64,000 nucleotides of DNA. It comes from Xanthobacter autotrophicus. GTDB taxonomy: Bacteria; Pseudomonadota; Alphaproteobacteria; Rhizobiales; Xanthobacteraceae. The notes under the pieces were generated by a model. That model was not told the origin of the DNA. It did no database searches and saw only the letters and a list, made by a program, of their open reading frames with translations. The stretch is taken from NCBI RefSeq assembly GCF_005871085.1, contig NZ_VAUP01000015.1, forward strand, positions 1-64,000, read 5' to 3'. The translations under genes were made by a program, and so were the position numbers. Position 1 is the first letter of the stretch, and every line of letters begins with the position of its first letter. This document shows, piece after piece, positions 8,613 to 17,142 of this stretch.

Positions 8613-8830
8613 TAGTTGGCTGGAGCAGGTGGCCAGACTTGAGGTCCGCATTACGGCCGGAAGCTTTGGACGGTCTTCGACGCCAGCCGGACCGCCGGGC
8701 GATTTAGGACGTGTGTCCGGGTGCGAATGGCCAAACGCATGGCGATAGGAACGAGGCCGACGGCCATCATTCCTCGCCGTGAAGGCGGTCAGGAGGCTCA
8801 CATCTAAGGAGGGGGTTCACAACTCGGCAC

Positions 8831-9370
8831 TCAGGACGAAGCGTGGAGCCTGGCGCGCGCAGGTTCGCCCCTCCCGCCGACCAGAAGCAGCAGCGCGACG
8901 CCGGCGAAGATGGCGCTGTCGGCGAGATTGAAAGAGGGCCAGTGGTAGCCTGCGACGTGGAAGTCCAGGAAGTCCGTCACGGCGCCATGCCGCAGGCGAT
9001 CCACGACGTTTCCCAGCGCGCCCCCGGCGATGAACCCGACCGCGGCAGTCGTTCCGGGGCGCTGAGCGCGCGTCATCCAGACGACGAGGCCCACGATGAC
9101 CGCGAGGGCCAGTGAGGCCAGCAGCCAAGGCATGGCCGGATGGTCCGCGGACAGCAGGCCGAAGCTGACGCCGCGGTTCCACCCCAACACCAGGTTGAAG
9201 TACGAGGTGACCGGGATGACGCGGGGTAGATCCATGAGCTCTGTAAGCACCCACCACTTCGTCACCTGGTCCAGTGTGAACGCAAGCAGTGCGGTGGCCG
9301 CTCCCCACGTCCAGACAAGGCGAGACCCGGACGGCCGCAGGGCTGCCGCTTCGGTCACGTCCTCACCCAT
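8831..9370 (-). CDS. lspA: Lipoprotein signal peptidase (SPase II), metal-cluster copy
   Basis: A 179-residue inner-membrane aspartyl protease that removes lipoprotein signal peptides. Family motifs are visible: DQVTKWW, FNLVLGWNRGVSFGLL, GGALGNVVDRLRHGAVTDFL (first catalytic Asp) and FNLADSAI (second catalytic Asp). Four membrane segments are apparent. Its start overlaps the end of the P-type ATPase gene by 8 bases, so the two are translationally coupled. An LspA homologue next to a PbrA-type ATPase is the arrangement of pbrC in lead resistance operons, so a role in metal resistance is likely; processing of chromosomal lipoproteins cannot be excluded. Confidence 0.92.
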   Translation of the reverse strand: MGEDVTEAAALRPSGSRLVWTWGAATALLAFTLDQVTKWWVLTELMDLPRVIPVTSYFNLVLGWNRGVSFGLLSADHPAMPWLLASLALAVIVGLVVWMTRAQRPGTTAAVGFIAGGALGNVVDRLRHGAVTDFLDFHVAGYHWPSFNLADSAIFAGVALLLLVGGRGEPARARLHASS

Positions 9371-11558
9371 GTGCAGCCGCTCCTTTGAACCGGTATCCGA
9401 GCAGCCGCAGCGCGTTCAGTGTCACCAGCACGGTCGCCCCGGTGTCGGCCAGAACGGCGGGCCAGAGGCCGGTGATGCCGACCACCGTCGTCACGAGGAA
9501 GACCGCCTTCAAGCCGAGAGCAATGGCGACGTTCTGATGAATGTTGGCTAGGGTGGCGCGCGAGAGCCCGACCAGGGCGGCGACGTCCGTAACCCGGCTA
9601 TTCAGCAGCGCAGCATCGGCGGTCTCGAGCGCCACATCAGTCCCGCCGCCCATGGCGATCCCGACCGACGCGGCAGCGAGCGCGGGCGCATCGTTGATGC
9701 CGTCGCCGACCATGGCCACGGACGCCTGCGCCCTGAGGGCGCCGATCTCGCGCAGCTTGTCCTCGGGCAGCAGCCCCGCTTTCACCTTGAGGCCAAGCGT
9801 TGCGGCAATGGCCTGTCCCGTGCGGATGTTGTCGCCGGTCAGCATGATGGATTGGATGCCCATGGCGTCCAGCGCCCGGATGCCTGCGGCGGCGTCAGCC
9901 CGCGGCTCGTCTCGCACGGCGATGAGCCCGATTGGCGCGCCGTCCAAGGATACGACGACCACAGTCTTTCCTTGGTCCTCCCATTCCACGATCATTCGGT
10001 CCGCCTCATCCGGAATCCGCGCCTGCTCGGCGGCGTAGCGGGGCGAGCCGACACCGACCCTCTTGCCGGTGACGACTGCCTCGACGGCCTTGCCCGGAAT
10101 GGCCCGCGAATCCTTGGCGGGGCGCAGCGGGATGCCCTCCGCGTCCGCTCGATCAAGGATGGCGCGGCCGAGCGGATGGCTGGACCCATTCTCCGCCGCG
10201 GCGGCGAGACCGAGCATGGTCCGCTCCGAGCCGGAGAGGGCGAGGACGTCGGTCACGCGCGGGCGCCCCTCGGTCAGGGTGCCGGTCTTGTCGAAGGCGA
10301 CGGCGCGGATCCGACCGATAGTCTCCAGGGCGCCGCCGCCCTTCACGAGCAGGCCGCGCCGGGTGCCGACCGCCAGTCCGGAGGCGATGGCCGCGGGCGT
10401 CGAAAGAACCAGGGCGCAGGGGCAGGCCACCAGCAGCAGCGCCAGGCCGCGATAGATCCAGGTGCCCCAATCCGCGCCAAGGAAAAGCGGCGGCGCGACG
10501 GCGACCAGCGCCGCAACGACGACCGCGATTGGCGTGTAGATGGCGGAGAAGCGCTCGATGAACCGCGCCGTCGGCGCCTTGGCTTCCTGCGCCTCTTCGA
10601 CCAAGCGGATGATGCGGGCGATCGTGTTGTCGGAAGCGGGCCTCGTTACGCGGACCTGCAGCGCGCCGGAGGCGTTGATGCTGCCCGCGAAGACCGGGGC
10701 GCCCTCGGTCTTAACCACCGGAACCGACTCGCCGGTCACCGGGCTTTCGTCGACCTCCGACTCTCCCTCGGCTACCTCACCGTCAGCCGAGACGCGGTCG
10801 CCTGGACGGACTAGGACCAGATCGCCAATTTTCAGGCTGGCTGCGGGCACCTCCCGCGCCATTCCTTCCTCGACGCGCAGCGCCGTCCTCGGCACCAGGG
10901 CGCCGAGCGCCTCAATTCCCGCCCTCGCGCGTCTAGCCGCGATGCCCTCGAGCAGTTCGCCAACGGTGAACAGGAACACCACGACAGCCGCCTCGGACGT
11001 CGCGCCGATGGCGATGGCGCCGACCGTCGCGATCGACATCAGCATCTCGATGGAGAAGGGTGAACCAGCGCGCGCCGCAGCGATAGCCTTCCTGCCGAAG
11101 AACGCGAGGCCGAGCAGAGCGGACGGCAGATAAGTCCAGTGGCCCAGCGAGGGAACGGTGAGGGAGGCGGCGAACCCTGCGACCGTCAGGGCGCCGATGA
11201 CAGCAGCCAGACGGGCCTTGGCACCCTTCCACCAAGCTTGGCTGGCACGGCCGCTCCCCTCGTCCTCTATGGCCGCGCCGGGTTCGCTGGCCGCCACCCG
11301 CAGCGCCTCGACTGGGGCTACGCCGTAACCGAGCTTGCGGATCTGCTCCTCGACAGCCGTGCGGGGTGTGGCCGCCTCATCCAGCCGGAAGGCCAGCACC
11401 TGGGCGTGGTAGTTGACCCGGATGTCCTCGGCACCCCCGAAGCGACCGACCGCCGTCTCGATCTTCGAGGCGCAGGACGGGCAGTCCATGCCCTCGACAT
11501 TGTACCGCAGGACGACTCTGGTCCCGGAGTCTTGTTCGACCGTTCCACCGTTAGCCAT
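9363..11558 (-). CDS. P1B-type heavy-metal exporting ATPase (Zn/Cd/Pb)
   Basis: A 731-residue ATPase of the ZntA/CadA/PbrA group that pumps divalent soft metals out of the cytoplasm. In order: an N-terminal HMA domain with GMDCPSCASK, the TGES actuator motif, the metal-binding CPC in the membrane (ACPCALVLST), phosphorylation site DKTGTLT, the SSHPLG motif and MVGDGINDAPALA. The last membrane helix has ADTGATVLVTLNALRLLGY, whose Asp is typical of the P1B-2 (Zn/Cd/Pb) subgroup. The ATG at 11558 is preceded by AGGAGG; a longer upstream frame lacks a site. It is the second gene of the operon behind the lone HMA protein, under the pbrR/cadR-type promoter. Confidence 0.95.
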   Translation of the reverse strand: MANGGTVEQDSGTRVVLRYNVEGMDCPSCASKIETAVGRFGGAEDIRVNYHAQVLAFRLDEAATPRTAVEEQIRKLGYGVAPVEALRVAASEPGAAIEDEGSGRASQAWWKGAKARLAAVIGALTVAGFAASLTVPSLGHWTYLPSALLGLAFFGRKAIAAARAGSPFSIEMLMSIATVGAIAIGATSEAAVVVFLFTVGELLEGIAARRARAGIEALGALVPRTALRVEEGMAREVPAASLKIGDLVLVRPGDRVSADGEVAEGESEVDESPVTGESVPVVKTEGAPVFAGSINASGALQVRVTRPASDNTIARIIRLVEEAQEAKAPTARFIERFSAIYTPIAVVVAALVAVAPPLFLGADWGTWIYRGLALLLVACPCALVLSTPAAIASGLAVGTRRGLLVKGGGALETIGRIRAVAFDKTGTLTEGRPRVTDVLALSGSERTMLGLAAAAENGSSHPLGRAILDRADAEGIPLRPAKDSRAIPGKAVEAVVTGKRVGVGSPRYAAEQARIPDEADRMIVEWEDQGKTVVVVSLDGAPIGLIAVRDEPRADAAAGIRALDAMGIQSIMLTGDNIRTGQAIAATLGLKVKAGLLPEDKLREIGALRAQASVAMVGDGINDAPALAAASVGIAMGGGTDVALETADAALLNSRVTDVAALVGLSRATLANIHQNVAIALGLKAVFLVTTVVGITGLWPAVLADTGATVLVTLNALRLLGYRFKGAAAHG

Positions 11559-11580
11559 CGCCTTGCCCTCCTCGCCAGAT

Positions 11581-11835
11581 TCACGCCAGAGGGGCGACGC
11601 CGTAGCCGAGACCGCGGATCTTTTCCTCGACGGTCGACCGCGGTGTGGCCGCCTCGTCAAGCCGGAAGCCCAGGACCTGCATCTTGAAGTTGACCTGGAT
11701 ATCTTCAGCGCCGCCCAACTGCTGGACCGCGTCCTCGATCTTCAGGGCGCAACTGGAGCAATCCATACCCTCGATCCGATAGCGCAGGGCTACCCGCGGC
11801 GGGGTCTCGGATATCGTCGTTTCGTTGTTCGTCAT
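11581..11835 (-). CDS. Stand-alone heavy-metal-associated (HMA) domain protein
   Basis: An 84-residue protein consisting of one HMA domain with the metal-binding motif GMDCSSCALKIE. It is strongly similar along its whole length to the N-terminal domain of the ATPase encoded 22 bases downstream: both share GGAEDI, FRLDEAATPR and LGYGVAP. It therefore probably arose by duplication of that domain and could deliver metal to the ATPase or buffer it. The start at 11835 (MTNNETT) was preferred over an upstream ATG at 11871 because the extension is basic and unlike the family. First gene of the resistance operon. Confidence 0.85.
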   Translation of the reverse strand: MTNNETTISETPPRVALRYRIEGMDCSSCALKIEDAVQQLGGAEDIQVNFKMQVLGFRLDEAATPRSTVEEKIRGLGYGVAPLA

Positions 11836-11893
11836 CGCTCGCGCCTTTCTTTTCAGGCAAGCCCCAGCCATTGCGGCGGAGACTGAAGCACCC

Positions 11894-11924
11894 TACATGG
11901 ACCCTGTAGTCACTATAGGGTCAA
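11894..11924 (-). promoter_or_regulatory. MerR-type promoter and operator (pbr/cad type)
   Basis: The 21-bp imperfect palindrome at 11901-11921 has half-sites ACCCTGTAGT and ACTATAGGGT around a central C. On the minus strand it sits between a -35 box TTGACC (11919-11924) and a poor -10 box near 11894-11899, a spacer of about 19 bp. The long spacer with the operator between the boxes is the hallmark of MerR-family activation, and the half-sites match those known for PbrR/CadR regulators. It drives the HMA-ATPase-lspA operon. Confidence 0.8.
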
Positions 11925-11929
11925 GGGGA

Positions 11930-12340
11930 ATGGCCACGGAAAAATTCTTGAATATCGGCGCGCTCGCGAAGGCAACCGGCACAAAGGTGGAGACGATCCG
12001 CTGGTACGAGCGGGTACGGCTGCTCCCAGCGCCTGCGCGCAGTGCCGGGAACTATCGGACCTATGACGAGGCCCATCTCGGGCGGCTGAGCTTCATCCGG
12101 CGCGCCCGGGACCTCGGCTTCTCGTTGGAACAGATTCGCGCCCTGCTCGATCTTGCTGAGGATCGCGAACGCTCCTGCGAGGCCGTGGACGTAATCGCCC
12201 GCGAACATCTAGGCGAGGTAGACCGGAAGATCGCCGACCTCCAGGCCCTGCGCCTGGAGCTGGATTCTGTTATCGGGCAGTGCCACCACGGCAATGTGGC
12301 AGAGTGCAGGATTATAGAGGCTCTTGCCCCGCCGAAATAG
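11930..12340 (+). CDS. MerR family regulator, PbrR/CadR type
   Basis: A 136-residue metal sensor, divergent from the resistance operon. The N-terminal winged helix-turn-helix has LNIGALAKATGTKVETIRWY and the family YDEAHLGRLSFIRRARDLGF segment, followed by the long dimerisation helix. The metal site is visible as the cysteine in RERSCEAVD and the pair in GQCHHGNVAECRIIEAL, the pattern of Pb/Cd/Zn sensors. It should bind the palindrome at 11901-11921, distorting the promoter to activate export genes when metal is bound. The ATG at 11930 follows AAGGGG directly. Confidence 0.92.
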   Translation: MATEKFLNIGALAKATGTKVETIRWYERVRLLPAPARSAGNYRTYDEAHLGRLSFIRRARDLGFSLEQIRALLDLAEDRERSCEAVDVIAREHLGEVDRKIADLQALRLELDSVIGQCHHGNVAECRIIEALAPPK

Positions 12341-12534
12341 CCGAGATGGCGAATAATCACTCTGAGGCTAAAATCCGCTTTCCACTCACCGAGATCGTCC
12401 GGGGGATCTTCTTGGTTCCGAAAGCACTCATCCAAATGAATTTCTTCGTTTTTATGTTCTAGAGACGAAGATCATTCTGTCCATAAAACACTAATACTCT
12501 TAGAATCTGCACATCGTCGAATCTGATTCTAGAG

Positions 12535-13947
12535 GTGCTTGTGAGTTTCATCAAAGGAACAGATCGCGGCCAAGTCAGCCTACTCCCGGCTTGCGTTGAT
12601 GACTATGTCGCGCACGACGCGCTCGTGCGTGTTGTCGATGTGTTTGTCGCCAGCCTGGACCTGTTTGAGCTGGGCTTCAGCCGTACCATCGCGGCGGCCA
12701 CTGGCCGTCCCGGTTATCATCCGGACGACATGCTTCGGCTCTACATTTGGGGCTATCTCAACCAAATCCGGTCGTCGCGCCATCTGGAACGGGCGTGCGT
12801 CCGCGATCTGGAAGCTCTTTGGCTACTTCGCCAACTCGCCCCCGACTACCGAACCATCGCGGCATTCCGGCACGACAATCCGGAAGCCATCGTCGCGGCG
12901 AGTGCCGCCTTCATCCAATTCTGCCGTGAGGTTGGGCTGATCAGCGGTCGATTGGTCGCGCTGGACGGGACAAAGATGCGCGCCGTCGCGAGCTCGAAGA
13001 GCATCGCTGGCGCGGATCGCCTTGCCCGAGATATGGCGCATACAGAGAAGGAGATCGCTTATTACCTTGATCGCCTCGACATCATGGATGAGGGGGTGGC
13101 TCAGGGCTTCGACGATCAGCCGAATCATCGGCAGGCGTTCACCAACGCGATAACCTCGCTGAACCGCCGGAAGGACCGCCTCACTCGCCGGCAACAGGTG
13201 CTGGCAGATCGCGACGAGAAGGTGCTGGTCTTCGGAGAACCCGACGCCAAGCCGATGGGTTACGGGCACTCTCCCAAGATGCCTAGCTATAACATGCAGA
13301 GCGTCGTCGATGTAGATAGCGGGCTGATCATCCATCACGATGTAGCCAACGAGGCGAACGACAGTCAGCTTCTGCACCCCATGTCGATGGCGACGATGGA
13401 AGTGCTGGAGGTCGACACGCTCAAGATCCTGGCCGATGGCGGATATTCCAACGCCCAGGTGGCGCAGTGCGAACGCGACAATGTGGAGGTCGCGGCGCCG
13501 ATCAAACGGGGCGCCATGAGCGCCGATTTCTTTCGCCCAACGCAGTTTGCTTACGACGAGCTTTCCAACACGATCCGGTGCCCCGCAGGCGAGACATTGA
13601 AACCATCCGGGAAGCACACGCGTAACCGCGCGATCCGATACCGAACGTCCGCCTGTATGGGCTGTCCGCTGAAAAGCCGATGCACGCCCGGCGATCAGCG
13701 GACGATTCACCGGCTTGTCGATCAAAGCGCTCTTGATCGCATGGAGGCGCGAATCTACGCCGATCCGAGCTTGATGGTGACGCGCCGATGTACTGTCGAG
13801 CATCCCTTCGGAACGATAAAGCGAATGTCCGGTGGCGGACGCTTCCTCACACGAGGGCTCAGAGCAGTGAAGGCAGAAGCAGCGCTCTCGATCCTAGCAT
13901 TCAACATCCTCCACGCAGTGAACGCCTTCGGCTCGGAACGACTGTAA
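12535..13947 (+). CDS. IS1182 family transposase, 3' end cut by an IS66 element
   Basis: A 470-residue DDE transposase. Family features are the N-terminal helical region with GRPGYHPDDMLRLYIWGYL and RSSRHLE, the first aspartate in LVALDGTKMRAVAS, YNMQSVVDVDSGLI, the second aspartate in ILADGGYSNA, the cysteine cluster in CMGCPLKSRC and the glutamate in VEHPFGTIKRMSGGGRFLTR. The annotated stop is supplied by the end of the inserted IS66 element. Without it the frame would continue four codons to a stop at 16444-16446, so the product is only slightly shortened and may still work. The start is a GTG at 12535 or 12541. I could not define the terminal repeats of this element. Confidence 0.9.
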   Translation: MLVSFIKGTDRGQVSLLPACVDDYVAHDALVRVVDVFVASLDLFELGFSRTIAAATGRPGYHPDDMLRLYIWGYLNQIRSSRHLERACVRDLEALWLLRQLAPDYRTIAAFRHDNPEAIVAASAAFIQFCREVGLISGRLVALDGTKMRAVASSKSIAGADRLARDMAHTEKEIAYYLDRLDIMDEGVAQGFDDQPNHRQAFTNAITSLNRRKDRLTRRQQVLADRDEKVLVFGEPDAKPMGYGHSPKMPSYNMQSVVDVDSGLIIHHDVANEANDSQLLHPMSMATMEVLEVDTLKILADGGYSNAQVAQCERDNVEVAAPIKRGAMSADFFRPTQFAYDELSNTIRCPAGETLKPSGKHTRNRAIRYRTSACMGCPLKSRCTPGDQRTIHRLVDQSALDRMEARIYADPSLMVTRRCTVEHPFGTIKRMSGGGRFLTRGLRAVKAEAALSILAFNILHAVNAFGSERL

Positions 13948-14036
13948 GCGTCCGGTGAGTTCCCCTTTGTGATTTCGGCGATGCAGCTGAAGTTACGTCA
14001 CTAATTCCGTATTTAGCGACGTAACGAAGGTGTGGG

Positions 14037-14438
14037 ATGGGCCGGGTTGAGATTTTGACGGGGGTCGAGCGGCGTCGGGGTTGGTCGGATGAGCAGAAGC
14101 TGGCGATCCTGGACGAAGTGGTATCGAGCGGACTTGGCGTGTCGGCGATCGCCCGTCGCCACGATGTTGTACCGCAACAGATTTATGCATGGCGCCGGCA
14201 ATTCCGATCTTCTGCAGGCGCCGACCGAGCCGCGCCGATGTTCCTGCCTGTGACTGTTGTTGGTGCCGAGCCTGTCGAACAATTGCGCGCTGAGCCGCCG
14301 CCCGGTCGCGAGAAGCCGGCTGCGGCGCGCTCCGGTCGGATCGAGATTCGTTGCAAGGGCGGCCGGGTGCTGAAGGTCGAGGCCGGGCTTGATGCCGAGA
14401 TCTTATGTAGGCTGATCCGTTCGGTGGAAGGCGCATGA
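14037..14438 (+). CDS. tnpA: IS66 family TnpA
   Basis: A 133-residue protein with an N-terminal helix-turn-helix (RRGWSDEQKLAILDEVV, then VSAIARRHDVVPQQIYAWRR), typical of the IS66 first open frame. Its role is accessory DNA binding in transposition. It overlaps tnpB by four bases (ATGA), so translation is coupled. The second half is variable in the family and here ends in IEIRCKGGRVLKVEAGLDAE. Confidence 0.9.
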   Translation: MGRVEILTGVERRRGWSDEQKLAILDEVVSSGLGVSAIARRHDVVPQQIYAWRRQFRSSAGADRAAPMFLPVTVVGAEPVEQLRAEPPPGREKPAAARSGRIEIRCKGGRVLKVEAGLDAEILCRLIRSVEGA

Positions 14439-14782
14439 TCGGACCCGGCTCGGCCGTGCGGGTTTATCTGGCATGCGGATCGATCGATATGCGCAAAGGC
14501 ATCGACGGCTTGGCCGCGCTGGTACAGGCCGATTTGCGGCAGAAGCCCACGTCTGGTGCCGTCTTTGCGTTCCGTGGCAAACGCGGTGACAGGATCAAGC
14601 TTCTGTTCTGGGATGGGCAAGGGTTCTGCCTGTTCTACAAGGTCCTGGATAAAGGCCGCTTTCCCTGGCCGTCGGCGGCGGATGGCACCGCGCGGCTGAC
14701 GAGCGCCCAGCTCTCCATGCTCTGGGAGGGCATCGACTGGCGTCGACCGTCATGGTCGGCTCCGCCCATCAGAACGGCATAA
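14435..14782 (+). CDS. tnpB: IS66 family TnpB
   Basis: A 115-residue accessory protein of IS66 elements. Family signatures are VYLACGSIDMRKGIDGLAAL, then GAVFAFRGKRGDRIKLLFWD and GQGFCLFYKVLDKGRFPWP. Its biochemical role is unknown, but it is needed for transposition in the family. The start overlaps the tnpA stop. The length is normal, so it appears intact. Confidence 0.92.
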   Translation: MIGPGSAVRVYLACGSIDMRKGIDGLAALVQADLRQKPTSGAVFAFRGKRGDRIKLLFWDGQGFCLFYKVLDKGRFPWPSAADGTARLTSAQLSMLWEGIDWRRPSWSAPPIRTA

Positions 14783-14844
14783 ACATGAATGATTCCATAA
14801 GCTTCAATCTGGCCTAAGGGCGGCAAATCAGCTAGTATTCGCTG

Positions 14845-16401
14845 ATGATGCAAGCTGCGGCCGACCTGCCCGATGACATCGACGCTTTGCGTGCGATCAT
14901 CGTTGCGCAAGCAGCGGAACTTGCCGATCAGGCCCGTCGGCTGCAGTCGCGCGATACGTTGATCGAGAAGCTGAAGGCGCAATTGGTGCTGTTGCGCCGG
15001 TCGCGCTTCGGGGCCAGTTCCGAGAAGATCGACCGGGCGATCGAGCAGCTCGAACTGGCGCTGGAAGACATTGAGACGACATCGTTCGAGTCCGTGGCTC
15101 CGGTTCAGGAGAGCGAGCCTGAGCGGGCCAAGCCGTCCCGACAGCCTTTGCCGGACCACCTGCCGCGCCACGAGGTTCTGCACGAGATCGCGGCATGCAG
15201 CTGCCCGACCTGTGGTGGCACCGACTTCCTGAAGGCGAGCACGGCCGTCACCGAGGTGCTGGACTACGTCCCAGCTTCATTCAGGGTGGTCCGGCATTTG
15301 CTGCCGCGCCTTATCTGCAAAGGGTGCGACACCGAGATCAAGGCCGCGATGTCTGCGCCGCCAATCGAGCGTGGCAAGCCAGGACCGGGCCTCATCGCCC
15401 ACGTGTTGGTCGCCAAATATTGCGATCATCTGCCGCTCTATCGCCAATCCGAGATCTATGCCCGCGAGGGTGTCGATATCGCCCGCTCGACGATGGCGGA
15501 TTGGGTCGGCAAGGCGAATGCTTTACTGGCACCGTTGGTCCAGGCGCTGCGCGACCATGTGTTTGCCGGCGATCGCCTGCATGGTGACGACACGCCTGTT
15601 CCGGTGCTGGAACCAGGCAAAGGCGCGACAAAGACGGGCCGGCTCTGGGCCTATGTACGCGACGGCCGCCCATACGGCGACGAGACGCCACCGGCGGTTT
15701 GTTACTTTTACAGCCCTGATCGCAAAGGCGAACATCCCAAACGGCATCTGAAAGACTTCGCTGGCGTGCTGCATGCCGACGGCTATGCCGGCTTCAAAGA
15801 CCTCTATGTGTCCGAGAAGCCAGGCGAACCGGCTCGGATCTCCGAAGCTGCTTGCATGGCCCATGTTAGGCGCAAATTCTTTGATCTGACGGCCTCGGGG
15901 CCGACACCGATCGCCGATGAGGCCTTGCGGCGTATCGGCGATCTCTACGATATCGAAGCCGAAATCCGCGGATCTCCATCTGATCGGCGGCTCAAGGAGC
16001 GAAAAGCGAAGACCAGGCCACGCTTTGACGCTCTGCGGCGCTGGTTCGACGCTCAACTCAGCCAGTTGCCGCGCAAATCCTCCACGGCTGAGGCGATCCG
16101 CTATGCCACAACCCGATGGCAGGCTCTTGACCGCTTCATCGACGACGGCACAATCGAGATCGACAACAATGCGGCAGAAAGGTCGATCCGCCCGATCGCA
16201 CTTGGTCGCAAAAATTGGCTGTTCGCCGGCTCCGACAAAGGCGGCGAACGTGCCGCCGGCATTCTGTCGCTGATCGCAACCGCCAAGCTCAATGGCGTCG
16301 AGCCAGAGGGATATCTTCGAGACGTGCTCACACGGATCGCGGATCACCCGATCAGCAGGATCAACGAACTCCTACCATGGAAACTTCAGGCAGCCCAATG
16401 A
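14845..16401 (+). CDS. tnpC: IS66 family transposase TnpC
   Basis: A 518-residue DDE transposase. The N-terminal coiled-coil region (about residues 20-60, with LLRRSRFGASSEKI) is followed by a zinc-finger segment (CSCPTCGGTD with CKGCD), then the catalytic core: GDRLHGDDTPVPVLEPGKG, HADGYAGFKDLY, the ACMAHVRRKFFDL segment and the C-terminal IDNNAAERSIRPIALGRKNW with the catalytic glutamate. Length and motifs are complete, so the element looks able to move. The stop lies about 20 bases inside the right terminal repeat. Confidence 0.95.
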   Translation: MMQAAADLPDDIDALRAIIVAQAAELADQARRLQSRDTLIEKLKAQLVLLRRSRFGASSEKIDRAIEQLELALEDIETTSFESVAPVQESEPERAKPSRQPLPDHLPRHEVLHEIAACSCPTCGGTDFLKASTAVTEVLDYVPASFRVVRHLLPRLICKGCDTEIKAAMSAPPIERGKPGPGLIAHVLVAKYCDHLPLYRQSEIYAREGVDIARSTMADWVGKANALLAPLVQALRDHVFAGDRLHGDDTPVPVLEPGKGATKTGRLWAYVRDGRPYGDETPPAVCYFYSPDRKGEHPKRHLKDFAGVLHADGYAGFKDLYVSEKPGEPARISEAACMAHVRRKFFDLTASGPTPIADEALRRIGDLYDIEAEIRGSPSDRRLKERKAKTRPRFDALRRWFDAQLSQLPRKSSTAEAIRYATTRWQALDRFIDDGTIEIDNNAAERSIRPIALGRKNWLFAGSDKGGERAAGILSLIATAKLNGVEPEGYLRDVLTRIADHPISRINELLPWKLQAAQ

Positions 16402-16599
16402 CGGGCATCACCGGACGCTTACGAACGACTGACCCCAGCAAGGTGAGCAAGACGGGAGCCTTCTGCGATCCGCATCGCGGTCATGTTGTTGAGTTTTGGC
16501 ACAGCCTGGGGGGCTCCCCGCTCGATGGGGTCGGCCGAGACCTGGCTCGGCCGCAGGGGAAGGCTTTCCCCTAGCAGCATCACATCAGAAGAGCCGGAT

Positions 16600-17121
16600 T
16601 CATTCAGGCAGGCTCGGGAACAGGAAATAGATCCAGTCGGCGCAAGCCGCCAGGATCTTCAGCGCCATGCTGGGGGAATGAATTTCAACGCTGCCGTGGG
16701 ACAGACCATTACGTAATGCGATAAGCGCCTCGACAGGATCGGCCATCAGCATGCCGCCCTCGACCATTGGCGGCAACGCGCCCGTTTTGCGTGCTCGATC
16801 GACCAGATTGCGCAGCGTGCCGCGTGCGTCTCCACCATGCCCATTCAAACGAAATTTGAGCGCCAGCTCGCAAGCTCCGAATGCTTGGATTTCTCTCACC
16901 ACGAAGAGATCGTAGTCAAAAAAGGCGTAAAGCATGACGCTACGCGCTCTGTCGAAGGCCTTTTGAACCTCTATGGGTGCCGCACCCTTCAAGCCGACAT
17001 CAATTATTCCGGCATGATGGTCTCGAAGCGTCATTCGACGCGCGACATCTTGCTCAATAACATAGAGGTCAGCGAACCGGGGATCGGGCTCGAGAAGGGA
17101 GTCGAATGGCTTGAGAGACAT
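16600..17121 (-). CDS. HEPN-like protein, third gene of the SIR2-HerA operon
   Basis: A 173-residue protein I cannot assign to a named family. It is largely helical, with FFDYDLFVVREIQAFGACEL near residues 68-86. Near the C-terminus, ALIALRNGLSHG contains R137-N-x3-H142, the R-N-x(3-4)-H pattern of HEPN domains, many of which are RNases in toxin-antitoxin and antiphage systems. A GAGGAG site precedes the ATG, 21 bases after the herA stop, on the same strand, so it belongs to the operon. Two-gene SIR2-HerA systems do not normally include it. HEPN membership rests on one motif and predicted helices; an accessory structural role is the alternative. Confidence 0.65.
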   Translation of the reverse strand: MSLKPFDSLLEPDPRFADLYVIEQDVARRMTLRDHHAGIIDVGLKGAAPIEVQKAFDRARSVMLYAFFDYDLFVVREIQAFGACELALKFRLNGHGGDARGTLRNLVDRARKTGALPPMVEGGMLMADPVEALIALRNGLSHGSVEIHSPSMALKILAACADWIYFLFPSLPE

Positions 17122-17142
17122 GAGGCAGGTGGCTCCTCTGAG

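Larger units (their letters stand above)
13944..16422 (+). mobile_element. IS66 family element inserted into the IS1182 element
   Basis: A 2479-bp element. Its ends share GTAAGCGTCCGGTG in inverted orientation (13944-13957 and 16409-16422) and are flanked by a perfect 8-bp duplication GAACGACT at 13936-13943 and 16423-16430, as expected for IS66. It carries tnpA, tnpB and tnpC in the usual order. The insertion lies at the last codons of the IS1182 transposase, so the IS1182 element arrived first. Confidence 0.95.

Noticed and set aside
8614-8830. Short open frame between the IS5 element and lspA
   Set aside because: It crosses into the insertion sequence end, lacks a ribosome site and has no family resemblance.
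12341-12534. Terminal inverted repeat for the IS1182 element
   Set aside because: I compared this AT-rich stretch with the sequence right of 16446 and found no convincing inverted match, so the element ends stay undefined.
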